A stretch of 53,856 bases of DNA from Herpetosiphon geysericola (GTDB lineage: Bacteria; Chloroflexota; Chloroflexia; Chloroflexales; Herpetosiphonaceae): NCBI RefSeq assembly GCF_001306135.1, contig NZ_LGKP01000023.1:1-53856 (forward strand), given 5' to 3'. A program made the position numbers and the translations under genes. A model generated the notes under the pieces. It ran no database searches, was not told where the DNA came from, and was given only the letters and a program-made list of their open reading frames with translations. Of the stretch, positions 43,519-52,459 are shown piece by piece. Within the stretch, counting starts at the first letter, position 1; each line of letters begins with the position of its first letter.

Positions 43519-45018
43519 TTAGGGGCAAATTGGCGTTGCCTGCTCGCGAACGGCTACCGCATCGAAGTGATAATCACGGCTTTGATCTTGAAGATAGAAC
43601 TCAACCCGCAAGGTTGGATGATTGCTGGTTGGATAGTAAACCGTCTCGACACATTGCCAACCAGAACCAACCGTGGTGAAATTCTTATAGCCATTGGTTG
43701 GATTGATCGGCGGTGGGCTAATTCCCCATAATGCGACAGTACCATTCAACGCCACGCCGCTTGGCGAGCGAACCCAAGTTGCAGCCCGATAGACATGATT
43801 TGCTTCGACCGGATAGACAATATCTTGAACAACTGAGTTGCATATACCCGAACCATTGCGCTTAGCCACGAGATAGCCAGTGCCTTCATAGGCTCCATTG
43901 GTGGCACGACTAATCGCGCATGCTCCTGAAGGTAACCAGCCTTCGGTTGCTTGTTCAATTGATGGGTTTCGTATTGGAATGCTGGGGCAAAGCGGATTTG
44001 CTTGTTCGCTGAACTGGACATGATCAAAATGATAGTTGCTGCCCATATCATTAAAATAAAACTCTGCCTGCTGCGATGGATAATTATTACTTGGCCGAAA
44101 TACTGTTTCAACACATTGCCAGCCAGTCCCGCTGGTCGTGAAATTTGTAGAGCTATCTTCATTTGATATTCCATCAAATGCCCACAACCTAACCGTGCCA
44201 TTCAGGGGATTGCCATTTGGTGAACGAACCCAAACCGATAAGCGATACGTACGGTCTGCTTTGAATAGCTGACTCGTTTGTTGATAGAACGAGTAGCAGG
44301 TTTCAGACCCATTGCGATTGGCAACAAGGTAGCGATTGTTATTAAGAGCCGAGCCTGAGGTTGTGTATATGGAGCAAGATGCTTGGCTAGACCAACCGAT
44401 GGTTCCCTGCTCAAACGACGGATTTTCTAGCGGAATGCTAGGGCAAAGCGGATTTGCTTGCTCGCTTAATTGCACATGATCAAAATGATAATCACCATTA
44501 TTCGAGCGCAGATAAAACTCAGTTCGTAGGCTAGCAGACGCGCTCGTCGGAATAAAGGTGGTTTCGACACACTGCCAGCCTATACCCACAGTGTTAAAAT
44601 GGCTATGGCTATTCGTATTTAAAGTTGGGCCTATGCCCCATAACGCCAGCGTCCCATACAGAGGTGTACCATTTGGCGAACGAACCCATACCGCTAGGCG
44701 ATAGGTATGGTTGGCTTGGAGTGAGTAGGCTACATCTTGATAGATCGAGCTACAGGCTTCCGTGCCATTGCGATTAGCAGCGAGATAGTGATTGCCATGA
44801 ATAGCCGAACCTGCATAGGTGGTTATGTTACATAGGCCATTCGTTGCCCAGCCTTGGGTTGAATTTTCAAATGAAGGATTGATCAACCCTATCTGTGATG
44901 TTGTGTTTGTGCTATTGAGTTGGGCTTGAAATTGCCTTTGGTCAAAGTTCAGCCCAACCAAATTAAACATCAAGGCCAGCAAGCCTAAAAAACTGAGTGT
45001 TCTTGCTCCAGCGTGCAT
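43519..45018 (-). CDS. Secreted protein with three tandem carbohydrate-binding-like repeats
   Basis: Extracellular protein of 499 residues. The signal peptide 'MHAGARTLSFLGLLALMFNL' is followed by three repeats of about 155 residues, each with 'NPSFE...GW' at its start, 'YLVANRNGSETC', 'YRLSVWVRSPNG', 'GWQCVETVF', and 'YHFDHVQ' and 'LCPSIP' at its end. The jelly-roll-like plan and the 'NPSFE..GW' opening suggest CBM4/9-like modules, but no catalytic domain is present. Each repeat has about four Cys, probably in disulphides. ATG at 45018 is chosen because GGAGG lies 8 bases upstream. Function unknown: adhesion or glycan binding is inferred. It is a monocistronic gene. Confidence 0.8.
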   Translation of the reverse strand: MHAGARTLSFLGLLALMFNLVGLNFDQRQFQAQLNSTNTTSQIGLINPSFENSTQGWATNGLCNITTYAGSAIHGNHYLAANRNGTEACSSIYQDVAYSLQANHTYRLAVWVRSPNGTPLYGTLALWGIGPTLNTNSHSHFNTVGIGWQCVETTFIPTSASASLRTEFYLRSNNGDYHFDHVQLSEQANPLCPSIPLENPSFEQGTIGWSSQASCSIYTTSGSALNNNRYLVANRNGSETCYSFYQQTSQLFKADRTYRLSVWVRSPNGNPLNGTVRLWAFDGISNEDSSTNFTTSGTGWQCVETVFRPSNNYPSQQAEFYFNDMGSNYHFDHVQFSEQANPLCPSIPIRNPSIEQATEGWLPSGACAISRATNGAYEGTGYLVAKRNGSGICNSVVQDIVYPVEANHVYRAATWVRSPSGVALNGTVALWGISPPPINPTNGYKNFTTVGSGWQCVETVYYPTSNHPTLRVEFYLQDQSRDYHFDAVAVREQATPICP

Positions 45019-45172
45019 ACAATAATCCTCCAAACAATCCGAAATTGGGATCTTTGGTTGTAATGTAGTAGTGGCGATAGGATTAGTGTAGTTGGGGTCG
45101 AATGGCCTGAATAGTAGGAAACCTTGCAGGGCTTTGCTCTGATTTGCTGGTTAAGAGGCTTTTAAATCGAAA

Positions 45173-45198
45173 CCACGCCTTTTCATGAAAAGGCGTGG
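45173..45198 (-). terminator. Hairpin after the carboxylase gene
   Basis: CCACGCCTTTT-CATG-AAAAGGCGTGG is a perfect 26-base palindrome, 16 bases past the stop codon; on the minus strand TTTCGATTT follows. The rest of the 45019-45213 gap shows nothing else. Confidence 0.75.
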
Positions 45199-45213
45199 CT
45201 TGCTGAAATTCGC

Positions 45214-47175
45214 TTATTCAGCGCTGATTTCGGCCAAGGCTACGCCGCCACTGACTTGTTGGCCTTGACGATAGGGCAATTTGGCGACGGTGCCAGCGTG
45301 GGGCGCAGTCACGGTGTGCTCCATCTTCATGGCTTCCATAATTAATAATGGCTGACCAGCGCTGACGTGCTCGCCTTCGGCAACGAGGAGTTTGATAATC
45401 GTGCCTGGCATGGGCGCTTCAAGGCTGGCATCGCCTTTGTGCCCGCGCTGTTGCTCAAGGTTGGGTGCTGGTGCAGGCGCAATCTGATAGCCAACGCCTT
45501 GCCAAACCAAGCTATGCTGCTCAAGCTGGGCTTGATAAATTTGGTCGGCTACTCGCACAACCATGCGATTCAGATGGCGACGTAGTACCACGATTTCAAA
45601 TTGCTCATCACCGATCGTGATTAGCCATTCTTGGGGTGCTTGCGGCTGCGCTTTGAGCGCAAGTGTTTCTCCGGCGCTTTGATAGCGCAAGTGATGGGGC
45701 ATCTGCGCGGCGCGCCATGGCACATTCCATGGGTCGGCAACTAAAGCAGCGGCAGGATCAGGCTCCAAATCAAACAAGGCGCGGGCAGCTAACGCCAAAT
45801 TGGGTGGCAATTGCTGCTGCTGTAATTGCTCGCCAATCGCGTGAGTTTGCAGAAAATCGGTGGTGGTTGCGCCTTCGTGGTAGGCTGGCGTGTTAATAAT
45901 CGCTTGCAGCAAAGGAATATTGGTAGTAACCCCTGCCACCTCGAAATGTTGCAGCGCATAGCGCAAACGGGCAATCGCTTGTTGGCGCTGCTCGCCCCAG
46001 ACGATCAATTTTGCCAACATTGGATCATAATTAATCGTCACATGATCGCCGACCGTTACCCCAGTATCAAGCCGAATCCCTGGGCCTTCTGGCGGTGTGT
46101 AGCTGGTTAATTGGCCAATTGAGGGCAACATTTGCACTGGATCTTCAGCATACAAACGCACTTCAATCGCATGGCCAGTTTGCTGAATTGCCGCTTGATC
46201 AAAGGGCAAGCGTTCGCCGGCAGCAATCATAATTTGCAATTGCACCAAATCCAAACCCGTCACCAATTCGGTCACTGGATGCTCAACTTGCAGGCGGGTA
46301 TTCATTTCGAGGAAATAAAACTTGCCATCTGCATCGAGCATAAACTCTTGAGTGCCAGCATTGGAATAATTAACAGCTTGGGCCAAACGCACTGCTGCTG
46401 CACCCATTGTGGCGCGTAATTCAGGCGTTAAGGCGATTGATGGCGATTCTTCGAGCACTTTTTGATGGCGGCGCTGAATTGAGCATTCACGTTCGCCAAG
46501 ATGCAGCATCGTGCCATGCTGATCGCCGAGAATTTGAAATTCAATATGGCGTGGGCGTTCGATCAGCTTTTCTAATAAAACATGCTGATCGCCAAAGGCT
46601 GCGAGGGCTTCGCGTTGGGCCGCCGCCAAGGCTGGCAAAAATTCAGCCACACTATGCACGCTGCGCATCCCTTTGCCACCACCGCCTGCTGAGGCCTTGA
46701 TAAGCAAAGGAAAGCCAATCCGTTCAGCTTCGGCCAGCAAGCGTTGTTCGCTTTGATCGTCGCCGTTGTAGCCTGGAACCGTGGGCACGCCAACCGATTC
46801 GGCCAGCCGTTTGGCGGCGCTTTTTGAACCCATTACCTCGATGGCTTCGGCGGGCGGCCCAACAAAGGCGATGCCTGCGGCGCTACAGGCGCGGGCAAAA
46901 TTGGCATTTTCTGAGAGAAAGCCATAGCCTGGGTGAATTGCTTGCGCCCCAGTTTGTTGGGCAGCGGCCAGCACCGCCTCGATATTCAAATACGATTGAG
47001 CAGCGGCGGCTGGGCCAATTCGAATCGCTCGATCGGCCTCGCGAACATGCAAGGCGCGCGCGTCGGCATCGGAATACACGGCGATTGCCTCGATGCCCAA
47101 TGAGCGACAAGCCCGAATTACCCGCACCGCGATTTCGCCTCGATTGGCAATTAACAAAGAGTCGAAGTAGGTCAC
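45214..47175 (-). CDS. Biotin-dependent acyl-CoA carboxylase alpha subunit (biotin carboxylase plus BCCP)
   Basis: Carboxylates biotin with bicarbonate and ATP, for transfer to an acyl-CoA by a separate beta subunit. About 653 residues: the biotin carboxylase domain (about 1-445) has 'LIANRGEIAVRVIRACRSLG', 'HPGYGFLSEN', the Gly-rich 'KASAGGGGKGMR' and 'EMNTRLQVEHPVTE'. A linker domain follows, and a C-terminal biotinyl domain holds Lys in 'EAMKMEH' near 611. Whether it serves acetyl-, propionyl- or methylcrotonyl-CoA cannot be told without the beta subunit, which is not in the window. GTG at 47175 is preferred because GGAG lies 8 bases upstream; GTG at 47184 is possible. Confidence 0.93.
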   Translation of the reverse strand: MTYFDSLLIANRGEIAVRVIRACRSLGIEAIAVYSDADARALHVREADRAIRIGPAAAAQSYLNIEAVLAAAQQTGAQAIHPGYGFLSENANFARACSAAGIAFVGPPAEAIEVMGSKSAAKRLAESVGVPTVPGYNGDDQSEQRLLAEAERIGFPLLIKASAGGGGKGMRSVHSVAEFLPALAAAQREALAAFGDQHVLLEKLIERPRHIEFQILGDQHGTMLHLGERECSIQRRHQKVLEESPSIALTPELRATMGAAAVRLAQAVNYSNAGTQEFMLDADGKFYFLEMNTRLQVEHPVTELVTGLDLVQLQIMIAAGERLPFDQAAIQQTGHAIEVRLYAEDPVQMLPSIGQLTSYTPPEGPGIRLDTGVTVGDHVTINYDPMLAKLIVWGEQRQQAIARLRYALQHFEVAGVTTNIPLLQAIINTPAYHEGATTTDFLQTHAIGEQLQQQQLPPNLALAARALFDLEPDPAAALVADPWNVPWRAAQMPHHLRYQSAGETLALKAQPQAPQEWLITIGDEQFEIVVLRRHLNRMVVRVADQIYQAQLEQHSLVWQGVGYQIAPAPAPNLEQQRGHKGDASLEAPMPGTIIKLLVAEGEHVSAGQPLLIMEAMKMEHTVTAPHAGTVAKLPYRQGQQVSGGVALAEISAE

Positions 47176-47342
47176 CGTTGACACTCCGCACTAGCGATGC
47201 AGGCAGTTGCTTGCACCGTTCACGACAAATGCAGCCATTGATAGCGTTGATCAGTGGTTGCCACCATTATACCGCCCTTACTGCTTGTGCGGTGTGTCGC
47301 TAACCTCGGTTAAAATAGGCTTGTTAATATTGAGGAAGCAGT

Positions 47343-48326
47343 ATGACCGAACAATCAATTGATGAACTCTTGCGCTCGGCCAAAGCGGCAGCGAATCAAG
47401 GCCAGATTGAACAAGCGCGAAAATTATTAAGCAGCATTGTGCAACGCGATCCCAACCATGAGCAAGCTTGGCTTTGGCTCAGTGGCGTGGTCGATTCCGC
47501 CGATAAAATGCGCTATTGTTTGGATCGCGTGCTGGCGATTAACCCAAGCAATCAGCTGGCGCTTTCGGCGCTAGAAGATTTTGATGATCTCGCTGAGCAG
47601 CGTTTTCGCAACCAAACCCAACCTTTGGAAAGCAAAACCGTGCCACTTCCTAGTGAAACTGTGCCACTTCCCAGTGAAACCGTGCGGCTTGACGCTCCCG
47701 CCCCAGCAACGCCAAAACCGCCCAAGCCAAAACCGCGTGCCCGCACTGCTGCGATGCCGCGCCCACGCCCAGAATCGATGATTGAATCGGGCACGGTGCA
47801 GGGGGTGTTACAAGGCCACCAACGGGTAACGTGGGGCTATATTGGGCTATGGGCGGGGTTGATTGCCGTGCATATGCTTTTGTTGCGCGCGCCGAATTTG
47901 GCCGAACAAAGCGTTGTTCAAGCGGTGGGCGTTGTCGCGCAGTTTGGGTTGATTATTGCGCTGATTCAACTGCCAGCATGGTGGCTATTGCTCAACAACC
48001 AAAGCCGCATTCAGCACGAAACCTTGGGCCGTACCAGCTATTTGGCCTTGCTAAGCGCTATGCTTTGGCGTAGCAGTTTGCTCTTAATTATAGGCATTGG
48101 CGTAGGATTAATTGGCCTTTGGTGGGGCGAGCCATGGTTGGCGGTGTTACGCTTGGCCCAATTATTGATTGTGGCTTGGAGCGTGTTTAATTTGATGACC
48201 CAACTCTTGCGCCCAGCCATCCCTGGCCTCGACCTTGATCGGATTGCTACAGCCAAAATGACCCAAGCCACCTTGATTTGGTTTTGTGTTTGGGCAGTCA
48301 GCTTAATTGGGGCATGGCTTTGGTAG
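47343..48326 (+). CDS. Membrane protein with N-terminal TPR-like unit
   Basis: A 327-residue protein. Residues about 5-85 form two TPR-like helical hairpins ('IEQARKLLSSIVQRDPNHEQ', 'AWLWLSGVVDSADKMRYCLD', 'RVLAINPSN'). A low-complexity linker contains a 7-residue repeat (TVPLPSE) nearly three times, then Pro/Lys/Arg-rich text. The C-terminal half has four hydrophobic helices (about 165-185, 200-220, 240-265, 300-325), resembling a Yip1-like membrane domain. GAGG precedes the ATG. The N-terminal unit is clearly related to that of the gene at 52460-53626. Function unknown; partner binding through the TPR is inferred. Confidence 0.75.
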   Translation: MTEQSIDELLRSAKAAANQGQIEQARKLLSSIVQRDPNHEQAWLWLSGVVDSADKMRYCLDRVLAINPSNQLALSALEDFDDLAEQRFRNQTQPLESKTVPLPSETVPLPSETVRLDAPAPATPKPPKPKPRARTAAMPRPRPESMIESGTVQGVLQGHQRVTWGYIGLWAGLIAVHMLLLRAPNLAEQSVVQAVGVVAQFGLIIALIQLPAWWLLLNNQSRIQHETLGRTSYLALLSAMLWRSSLLLIIGIGVGLIGLWWGEPWLAVLRLAQLLIVAWSVFNLMTQLLRPAIPGLDLDRIATAKMTQATLIWFCVWAVSLIGAWLW

Positions 48327-48366
48327 TTAATAGCTGTTCATCAATTTATTACATCGCTGACCTAGT

Positions 48367-48394
48367 TTGTACTCAGGGGCCGTGCTACTATAAA
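48367..48394 (+). promoter_or_regulatory. Promoter for the LolA-like lipoprotein gene
   Basis: TTGTAC (48367-48372) and TATAAA (48389-48394) are 16 bases apart. The gene starts 28 bases downstream with AGGAGG before its ATG. Confidence 0.55.
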
Positions 48395-48421
48395 ACCGTT
48401 CAATACTGCTAGGAGGACCCA

Positions 48422-49597
48422 ATGTTCAAGCGAATGTGGAGCTTGATGCTCGCGTTAACAATGGTGTTAGCAGGCTGTGGTCAAGAAGCTATCACTGCTG
48501 AAAACATCGTTACCAAAATTCGAGAAGGCCAAGCCAATACCAACGATGTTCATGCAGTTATGCGCGTCGACTACAGCTCGGATCAAGCGACTGGCTTTAT
48601 CAAGGCCGAAGTTTGGTCGAGCAAAACCGGCAACAAAGATGCTGATGGCAATGAAATCAAAGCCTTCCGCGCCAAAATCCTTGATGCCAACGATGCCAAC
48701 ATGGTTGGCGTTGAAGTCGTCAGCGATGGCACCCAAGGCTGGTTGTACGAGCCTGCTGAAAATAAAGTGTATGTTGGTACCGCTGCTGAGTTGAGCCAAT
48801 CGCAAATGGGCCAACCAGATCAAGAGCAAGGCCAAGGCGGTCGCGGTCGCATGGACCAAACCGCAATGCTTGGTCAATTGCAAAGTGTGGTTGAAAAAGG
48901 CTTGGATGCCTTGACGATCACCATCTTGGGCGAAGAAAAAGTTGCTGGCTTTGATACCTATAAAGTAAGCATTGCCCCAAAGGCAGATACCCAACAACAA
49001 TTGCCAATCGATCTTTTGGTTGATATCAATGTTTGGTTAGAAGATAGCAACTGGATGCCTGTCAAATTTGTGCTTGATGCCAAAGATATGGGCAATGTCA
49101 GCTTTGCTGCCGAAACCCTCGAAGTCAACAAAGGCATCGACAAAGCGGTATTCAGCGCCCAGCCACCAGCAGGTGCTGAAGTCGTCAAAATTGCCGATAT
49201 GATCAAGGAAATGGAACAAGCTGCGCCAACCACCGATTTGACCTTGGATCAAGCCAAGACCCAAGCAGGCTTCAGCTTGTTGGCTCCGAGCGAAACCTTG
49301 GGCACCAACTTGAGCGATGTTCAATTGCTGAAGCTTGCTAAAGCAACCACGGTGATCCAAACCTACGCTGGCGCTGACCTCGAATGGACTTTGGTTCAAG
49401 CCAAGGGCGATGATCCAGATGCTAAGATCGAACGTGGCGGCACGCAAGTAACCGTCCGTGGCGTTCAAGGCACCTTGATTGAAGGCCGTGGTAATGTTGG
49501 GGTTGTCTTGACTTGGCAAGAAGCCGATGTAACCTTTGTGATCACTGGCAACATCGATGGCGAACAAGCCACCAAGATTGCTGAAAGCCTCAAGTAA
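48422..49597 (+). CDS. LolA-like outer-surface lipoprotein
   Basis: A lipoprotein of 391 residues: signal 'MFKRMWSLMLALTMVLAGC' with lipobox LAGC (Cys 19). The central part (about 25-265; 'VHAVMRVDYSSDQATGFIKA', 'GTQGWLYEPAENKVYVG', 'VAGFDTYKVSIAP', 'VNVW'-like strands and 'LVDINVWLEDSNWMPVKF') resembles the LolA/RseB-like half-barrel. The C-terminal 110 residues ('LTLDQAKTQAGFSLLAPSE', 'VTVRGVQGTLIEG', 'GVVLTWQEADVTFVITGNID') resemble a DUF4367-type domain often joined to it. Function in lipid or protein quality sensing is speculative. Well-defined AGGAGG and terminator indicate a single-gene unit. Confidence 0.78.
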   Translation: MFKRMWSLMLALTMVLAGCGQEAITAENIVTKIREGQANTNDVHAVMRVDYSSDQATGFIKAEVWSSKTGNKDADGNEIKAFRAKILDANDANMVGVEVVSDGTQGWLYEPAENKVYVGTAAELSQSQMGQPDQEQGQGGRGRMDQTAMLGQLQSVVEKGLDALTITILGEEKVAGFDTYKVSIAPKADTQQQLPIDLLVDINVWLEDSNWMPVKFVLDAKDMGNVSFAAETLEVNKGIDKAVFSAQPPAGAEVVKIADMIKEMEQAAPTTDLTLDQAKTQAGFSLLAPSETLGTNLSDVQLLKLAKATTVIQTYAGADLEWTLVQAKGDDPDAKIERGGTQVTVRGVQGTLIEGRGNVGVVLTWQEADVTFVITGNIDGEQATKIAESLK

Positions 49598-49616
49598 ACC
49601 TCGATTACTCTAAAAC

Positions 49617-49656
49617 CGAAGGCGTGCCTAACGATATGTTGGGCACGCCTTTTTTG
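49617..49656 (+). terminator. Terminator after the LolA-like gene
   Basis: AAGGCGTGCC (49619-49628) pairs with GGCACGCCTT (49642-49651) around a 13-base loop and is followed by TTTT. Confidence 0.92.
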
Positions 49657-49703
49657 ATCGTTGGCTGAATTTGGGTAGTTCCCAACATCTAATGCACGGT
49701 TGA

Positions 49704-50495
49704 TTAGGCTAAGCCGCGATAGGCTCCGCCATCAATTAAAAACGTTTGGCCCGTGATATAGCCAGCGCGAGTTGAGGCGATGAAGGCGATCAAGGCGCCA
49801 ATTTCGTCGGGCTGGCCCATACGGCCAACTGGGGTGTTGTTGGTAATGCCAGCAGCTTCTTGCTCGAAGCTTGTGCCTTTGTTGGCCGAGCGTGCAGCAA
49901 AAATTTCGCTTACTCGCTCGGTTAAGGTAAAGCCTGGGGCAAGGTTGTTGACGGTAATTCCGCTTGGCCCAAGCTGCGTTGCCAACGAACGTACCAAGCC
50001 AACCACGCCAGGCCGAATCGCACTGGAGATCAGCAGATCGTCCATTGGTTGCTTGACGGTGGCGCTAGTGATGGTGATAATTCGGCCCCAACCAGCAGTT
50101 TTTAAATGCGGTAAGGCTACCCGAATTAGCCGCACAACGCTCATAAATGTTAGGTTCCAGCCCTGCTCCCACGCTGCATCATCGAGATTATCAAAATAGC
50201 CTGGTGGCGGGCCGCCTGCGTTGGTCACTAAAATGTGCAAGCCGCCAAAATGGGCTACGGTTTGTTCGATTGCGTGTTGAATTGCTGCTGGATCGGTCAC
50301 ATCGGCGACAACTGCGAGCACGTCGCTATTGGTTGCGGCCTGAATTGCGGCGGCAGTTTGCTTTATTGTGGCCTGATTGCGGCCACAAATTGCAACCTTG
50401 GCTCCTTCGCGGGCCAATTCCAAGGCTGCTGCATGGCCCAAGCCTTGGCTACCAGCCGCTACGAATGCCACTTTATCGGCTAAACCTAAATCCAT
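49704..50495 (-). CDS. Atypical short-chain dehydrogenase lacking the YxxxK motif
   Basis: SDR-fold protein of 263 residues. It keeps the cofactor motif 'AAGSQGLGHAAALELAREGA', 'NAGG', a Ser in 'ITITSATVKQP', 'APGFTLTERV', and the C-terminal 'GYITGQTFLIDGGAYRGLA'. At the place of the catalytic Tyr-x-x-x-Lys it has 'LLISSAIRPGVVGLV', so Tyr and Lys appear to be Ser and Arg. A group of SDR proteins with this L-x-S-x-x-R pattern exists and may bind cofactor with altered or no catalysis. Automated naming as 3-oxoacyl-ACP reductase would be unsafe. An AAGGGGGG lies upstream of the ATG. Confidence 0.85.
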   Translation of the reverse strand: MDLGLADKVAFVAAGSQGLGHAAALELAREGAKVAICGRNQATIKQTAAAIQAATNSDVLAVVADVTDPAAIQHAIEQTVAHFGGLHILVTNAGGPPPGYFDNLDDAAWEQGWNLTFMSVVRLIRVALPHLKTAGWGRIITITSATVKQPMDDLLISSAIRPGVVGLVRSLATQLGPSGITVNNLAPGFTLTERVSEIFAARSANKGTSFEQEAAGITNNTPVGRMGQPDEIGALIAFIASTRAGYITGQTFLIDGGAYRGLA

Positions 50496-50499
50496 AGAT

Positions 50500-50884
50500 A
50501 ACCCCCCTTGAAAAGGATGAAGGATGAGGGATGAAGGATGAACACTTTATTGGCTAGCGATAGCTATTTTTATCGATAGAAGCGAATCATAGCATCTAAG
50601 TTCCAACCCTCTGAAAAGGATGAAGGATGAAAGAACGATACAAAGGATGAGGGATGAAGGATAAAAATACTATTTGAAAAGGATGGAGGATGAAGGATGA
50701 AATTGTCCTGAAATTTAGTAAGGATTGATCAATTTAAACAAATAGGTTACATGGTTGAAAGGATGAGGGATGCAAGCCAAACGCCAATAGTTCAGTAATC
50801 TGTGGCGAAAATAAGGAATGAAGGATGAATCGTTATTAAAGGAAATGACTCCCTCATAATTCATCCTTCATCCTTCATAATTGC
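50500..50884. repeat. Intergenic block of 'ggatgaa' strings
   Basis: The 389-base gap between the SDR gene and gnd contains clusters of ggatgaa/ggatgag units near 50513-50541, 50618-50629, 50643-50661, 50680-50699, 50760-50770 and 50822-50828. Reversed units (tcatccttcatccttcat) lie at 50861-50878 near the gnd stop. Spacing is irregular. No gene is seen. The opposed ends could fold back on each other. Confidence 0.8.
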
Positions 50885-52336
50885 TTAGGCTTGGTACGTG
50901 CCGGCAGTGGTTGTGCCGCCTTTACCAGTCCAGTTGGTGTGGAAGAATTTGCCACGTTCTGCATCGACCCGTTCGTAGGTGTGAGCGCCGAAGTAATCGC
51001 GTTGGGCTTGCAACAAGTTGGCTGGCAAATTGCCAGTGCGATAGCCATCGAAGAAGGCCAATGCGCTCGACAAGGCTGGAACTGGAATCCCAGCAGTGAC
51101 CGCGTGGGCAATCACGCGGCGCCAGGCTGCCTGCGATTGCTGCACTTCGTTGCTGAAATAGGGGTCGAGCAATAAATTTACCAATTCAGGATTATTGCGA
51201 TAGGCTTCTTCGATTTTGCCCAAGAAGGCTGAGCGAATGATACAGCCACCTCGCCACATCAAGGCAATGCCGCCATAATTCAGGTTCCAGCCCTGTTCAT
51301 TGGCGGCGGCCCGCATCAGCATATAACCTTGGGTATACGAAACGATTTTGGCTGCATACAAGGCTTCGCGCAGATCGTTGACCAAGGCCGTGCGATCGGC
51401 AGTTGGTTGGTCGGCGGGGCCGTTGAGCACCTTGGCTGCCTCGACCCGTTCGGCTTTGAGCGCCGACAAGAAGCGGCTAAACACAGCTTCGCCAATCAAC
51501 GTCAGCGGAATGCCATTATCCAAAGCTGAAACAACCGTCCATTTGCCAGTGCCTTTTTGGCCTGCGCTATCCAAAATCTTATTGACCAGCGGCGCGCCAT
51601 CAGTATCGCGGAAGGCCAGAATATCGCTGGTAATTTCGATCAGATACGAATCGAGCTTGCCTTGGTTCCATTGGCCAAACACGGTGCTCATTTCATCGGC
51701 GCTGAGGCCGAGCGAACGCATCACATCGTAGGTTTCGCCAATTAATTGCATGTCGCCATATTCGATGCCATTGTGAACCATTTTAACGAAGTGGCCTGCG
51801 CCGCCTTCGCCAACCCAATCGCAACATGGCGAGCCATCATCAACTTTGGCAGCGATGGCTTGGAAAATGGGCTTGACATGGGGCCAGGCTGCTGGCGAAC
51901 CACCAGGCATAATTGAAGGGCCATGGCGCGCCCCTTCTTCGCCGCCAGAAACCCCGGTGCCGATGAATAACAAGCCTTTGGCTTCGAGGTCGGCGGTGCG
52001 GCGGTTGCTATCGCTAAATAACGAGTTGCCGCCATCGATGATAATATCGCCTGGCTCAAGCAATGGCACCAATTGATCGATGGTGGCATCGACCGCGCTG
52101 CCAGCCTGAATCATCAACATAACCCGACGTGGGCGTTTGAGCTTGGAAACCAACTCTTGCAACGAGTGTGCTCCAACCACGTTCGTGCCTTGGGCTTCGT
52201 TGGCCAGAAACTGATCAACCTTGCTGGTGGTACGATTATAGACAGCGACCACAAATCCGTGATCGTTCATGTTCAAGACCAAATTTTGGCCCATGACGGC
52301 CAATCCGATTAAGCCAATATCGGCTGTTGCATCCAT
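50885..52336 (-). CDS. gnd: 6-phosphogluconate dehydrogenase, decarboxylating
   Basis: Oxidative pentose phosphate pathway enzyme producing ribulose 5-phosphate, CO2 and NADPH. The 483 residues begin 'DIGLIGLAVMGQNLVLNMND' with the Rossmann motif and 'NRTTSKVD' for NADP. Substrate motifs are 'GTGVSGGEEGARHGPSIMPG' and 'GHFVKMVHNGIEYGDMQLI' with the catalytic Lys. The C-terminal 'AQRDYFGAHTYERVD' and 'GKFFHTNWTGKGG' are typical of the long dimeric form. ATG at 52336 is chosen as GGAGG lies 10 bases upstream; the frame is open to 52357. Zwf is not in the window. Confidence 0.96.
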   Translation of the reverse strand: MDATADIGLIGLAVMGQNLVLNMNDHGFVVAVYNRTTSKVDQFLANEAQGTNVVGAHSLQELVSKLKRPRRVMLMIQAGSAVDATIDQLVPLLEPGDIIIDGGNSLFSDSNRRTADLEAKGLLFIGTGVSGGEEGARHGPSIMPGGSPAAWPHVKPIFQAIAAKVDDGSPCCDWVGEGGAGHFVKMVHNGIEYGDMQLIGETYDVMRSLGLSADEMSTVFGQWNQGKLDSYLIEITSDILAFRDTDGAPLVNKILDSAGQKGTGKWTVVSALDNGIPLTLIGEAVFSRFLSALKAERVEAAKVLNGPADQPTADRTALVNDLREALYAAKIVSYTQGYMLMRAAANEQGWNLNYGGIALMWRGGCIIRSAFLGKIEEAYRNNPELVNLLLDPYFSNEVQQSQAAWRRVIAHAVTAGIPVPALSSALAFFDGYRTGNLPANLLQAQRDYFGAHTYERVDAERGKFFHTNWTGKGGTTTAGTYQA

Positions 52337-52459
52337 GAGTTCTAAGCCTCCGCACAAAGAATGGCCTTCGACTCTCTCGCTTAACTATACCAGCCACAGC
52401 GTTGGGGCGGAGTAACAGCTTATTCTATTCTATACCAATCTTAGCATTTGAGACATGGT

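Noticed and set aside
50500-50884. The repeated ggatgaa strings as a CRISPR array
   Set aside because: Units are 7 bases, irregularly spaced, with no constant-length spacers, and no cas genes occur in the window.
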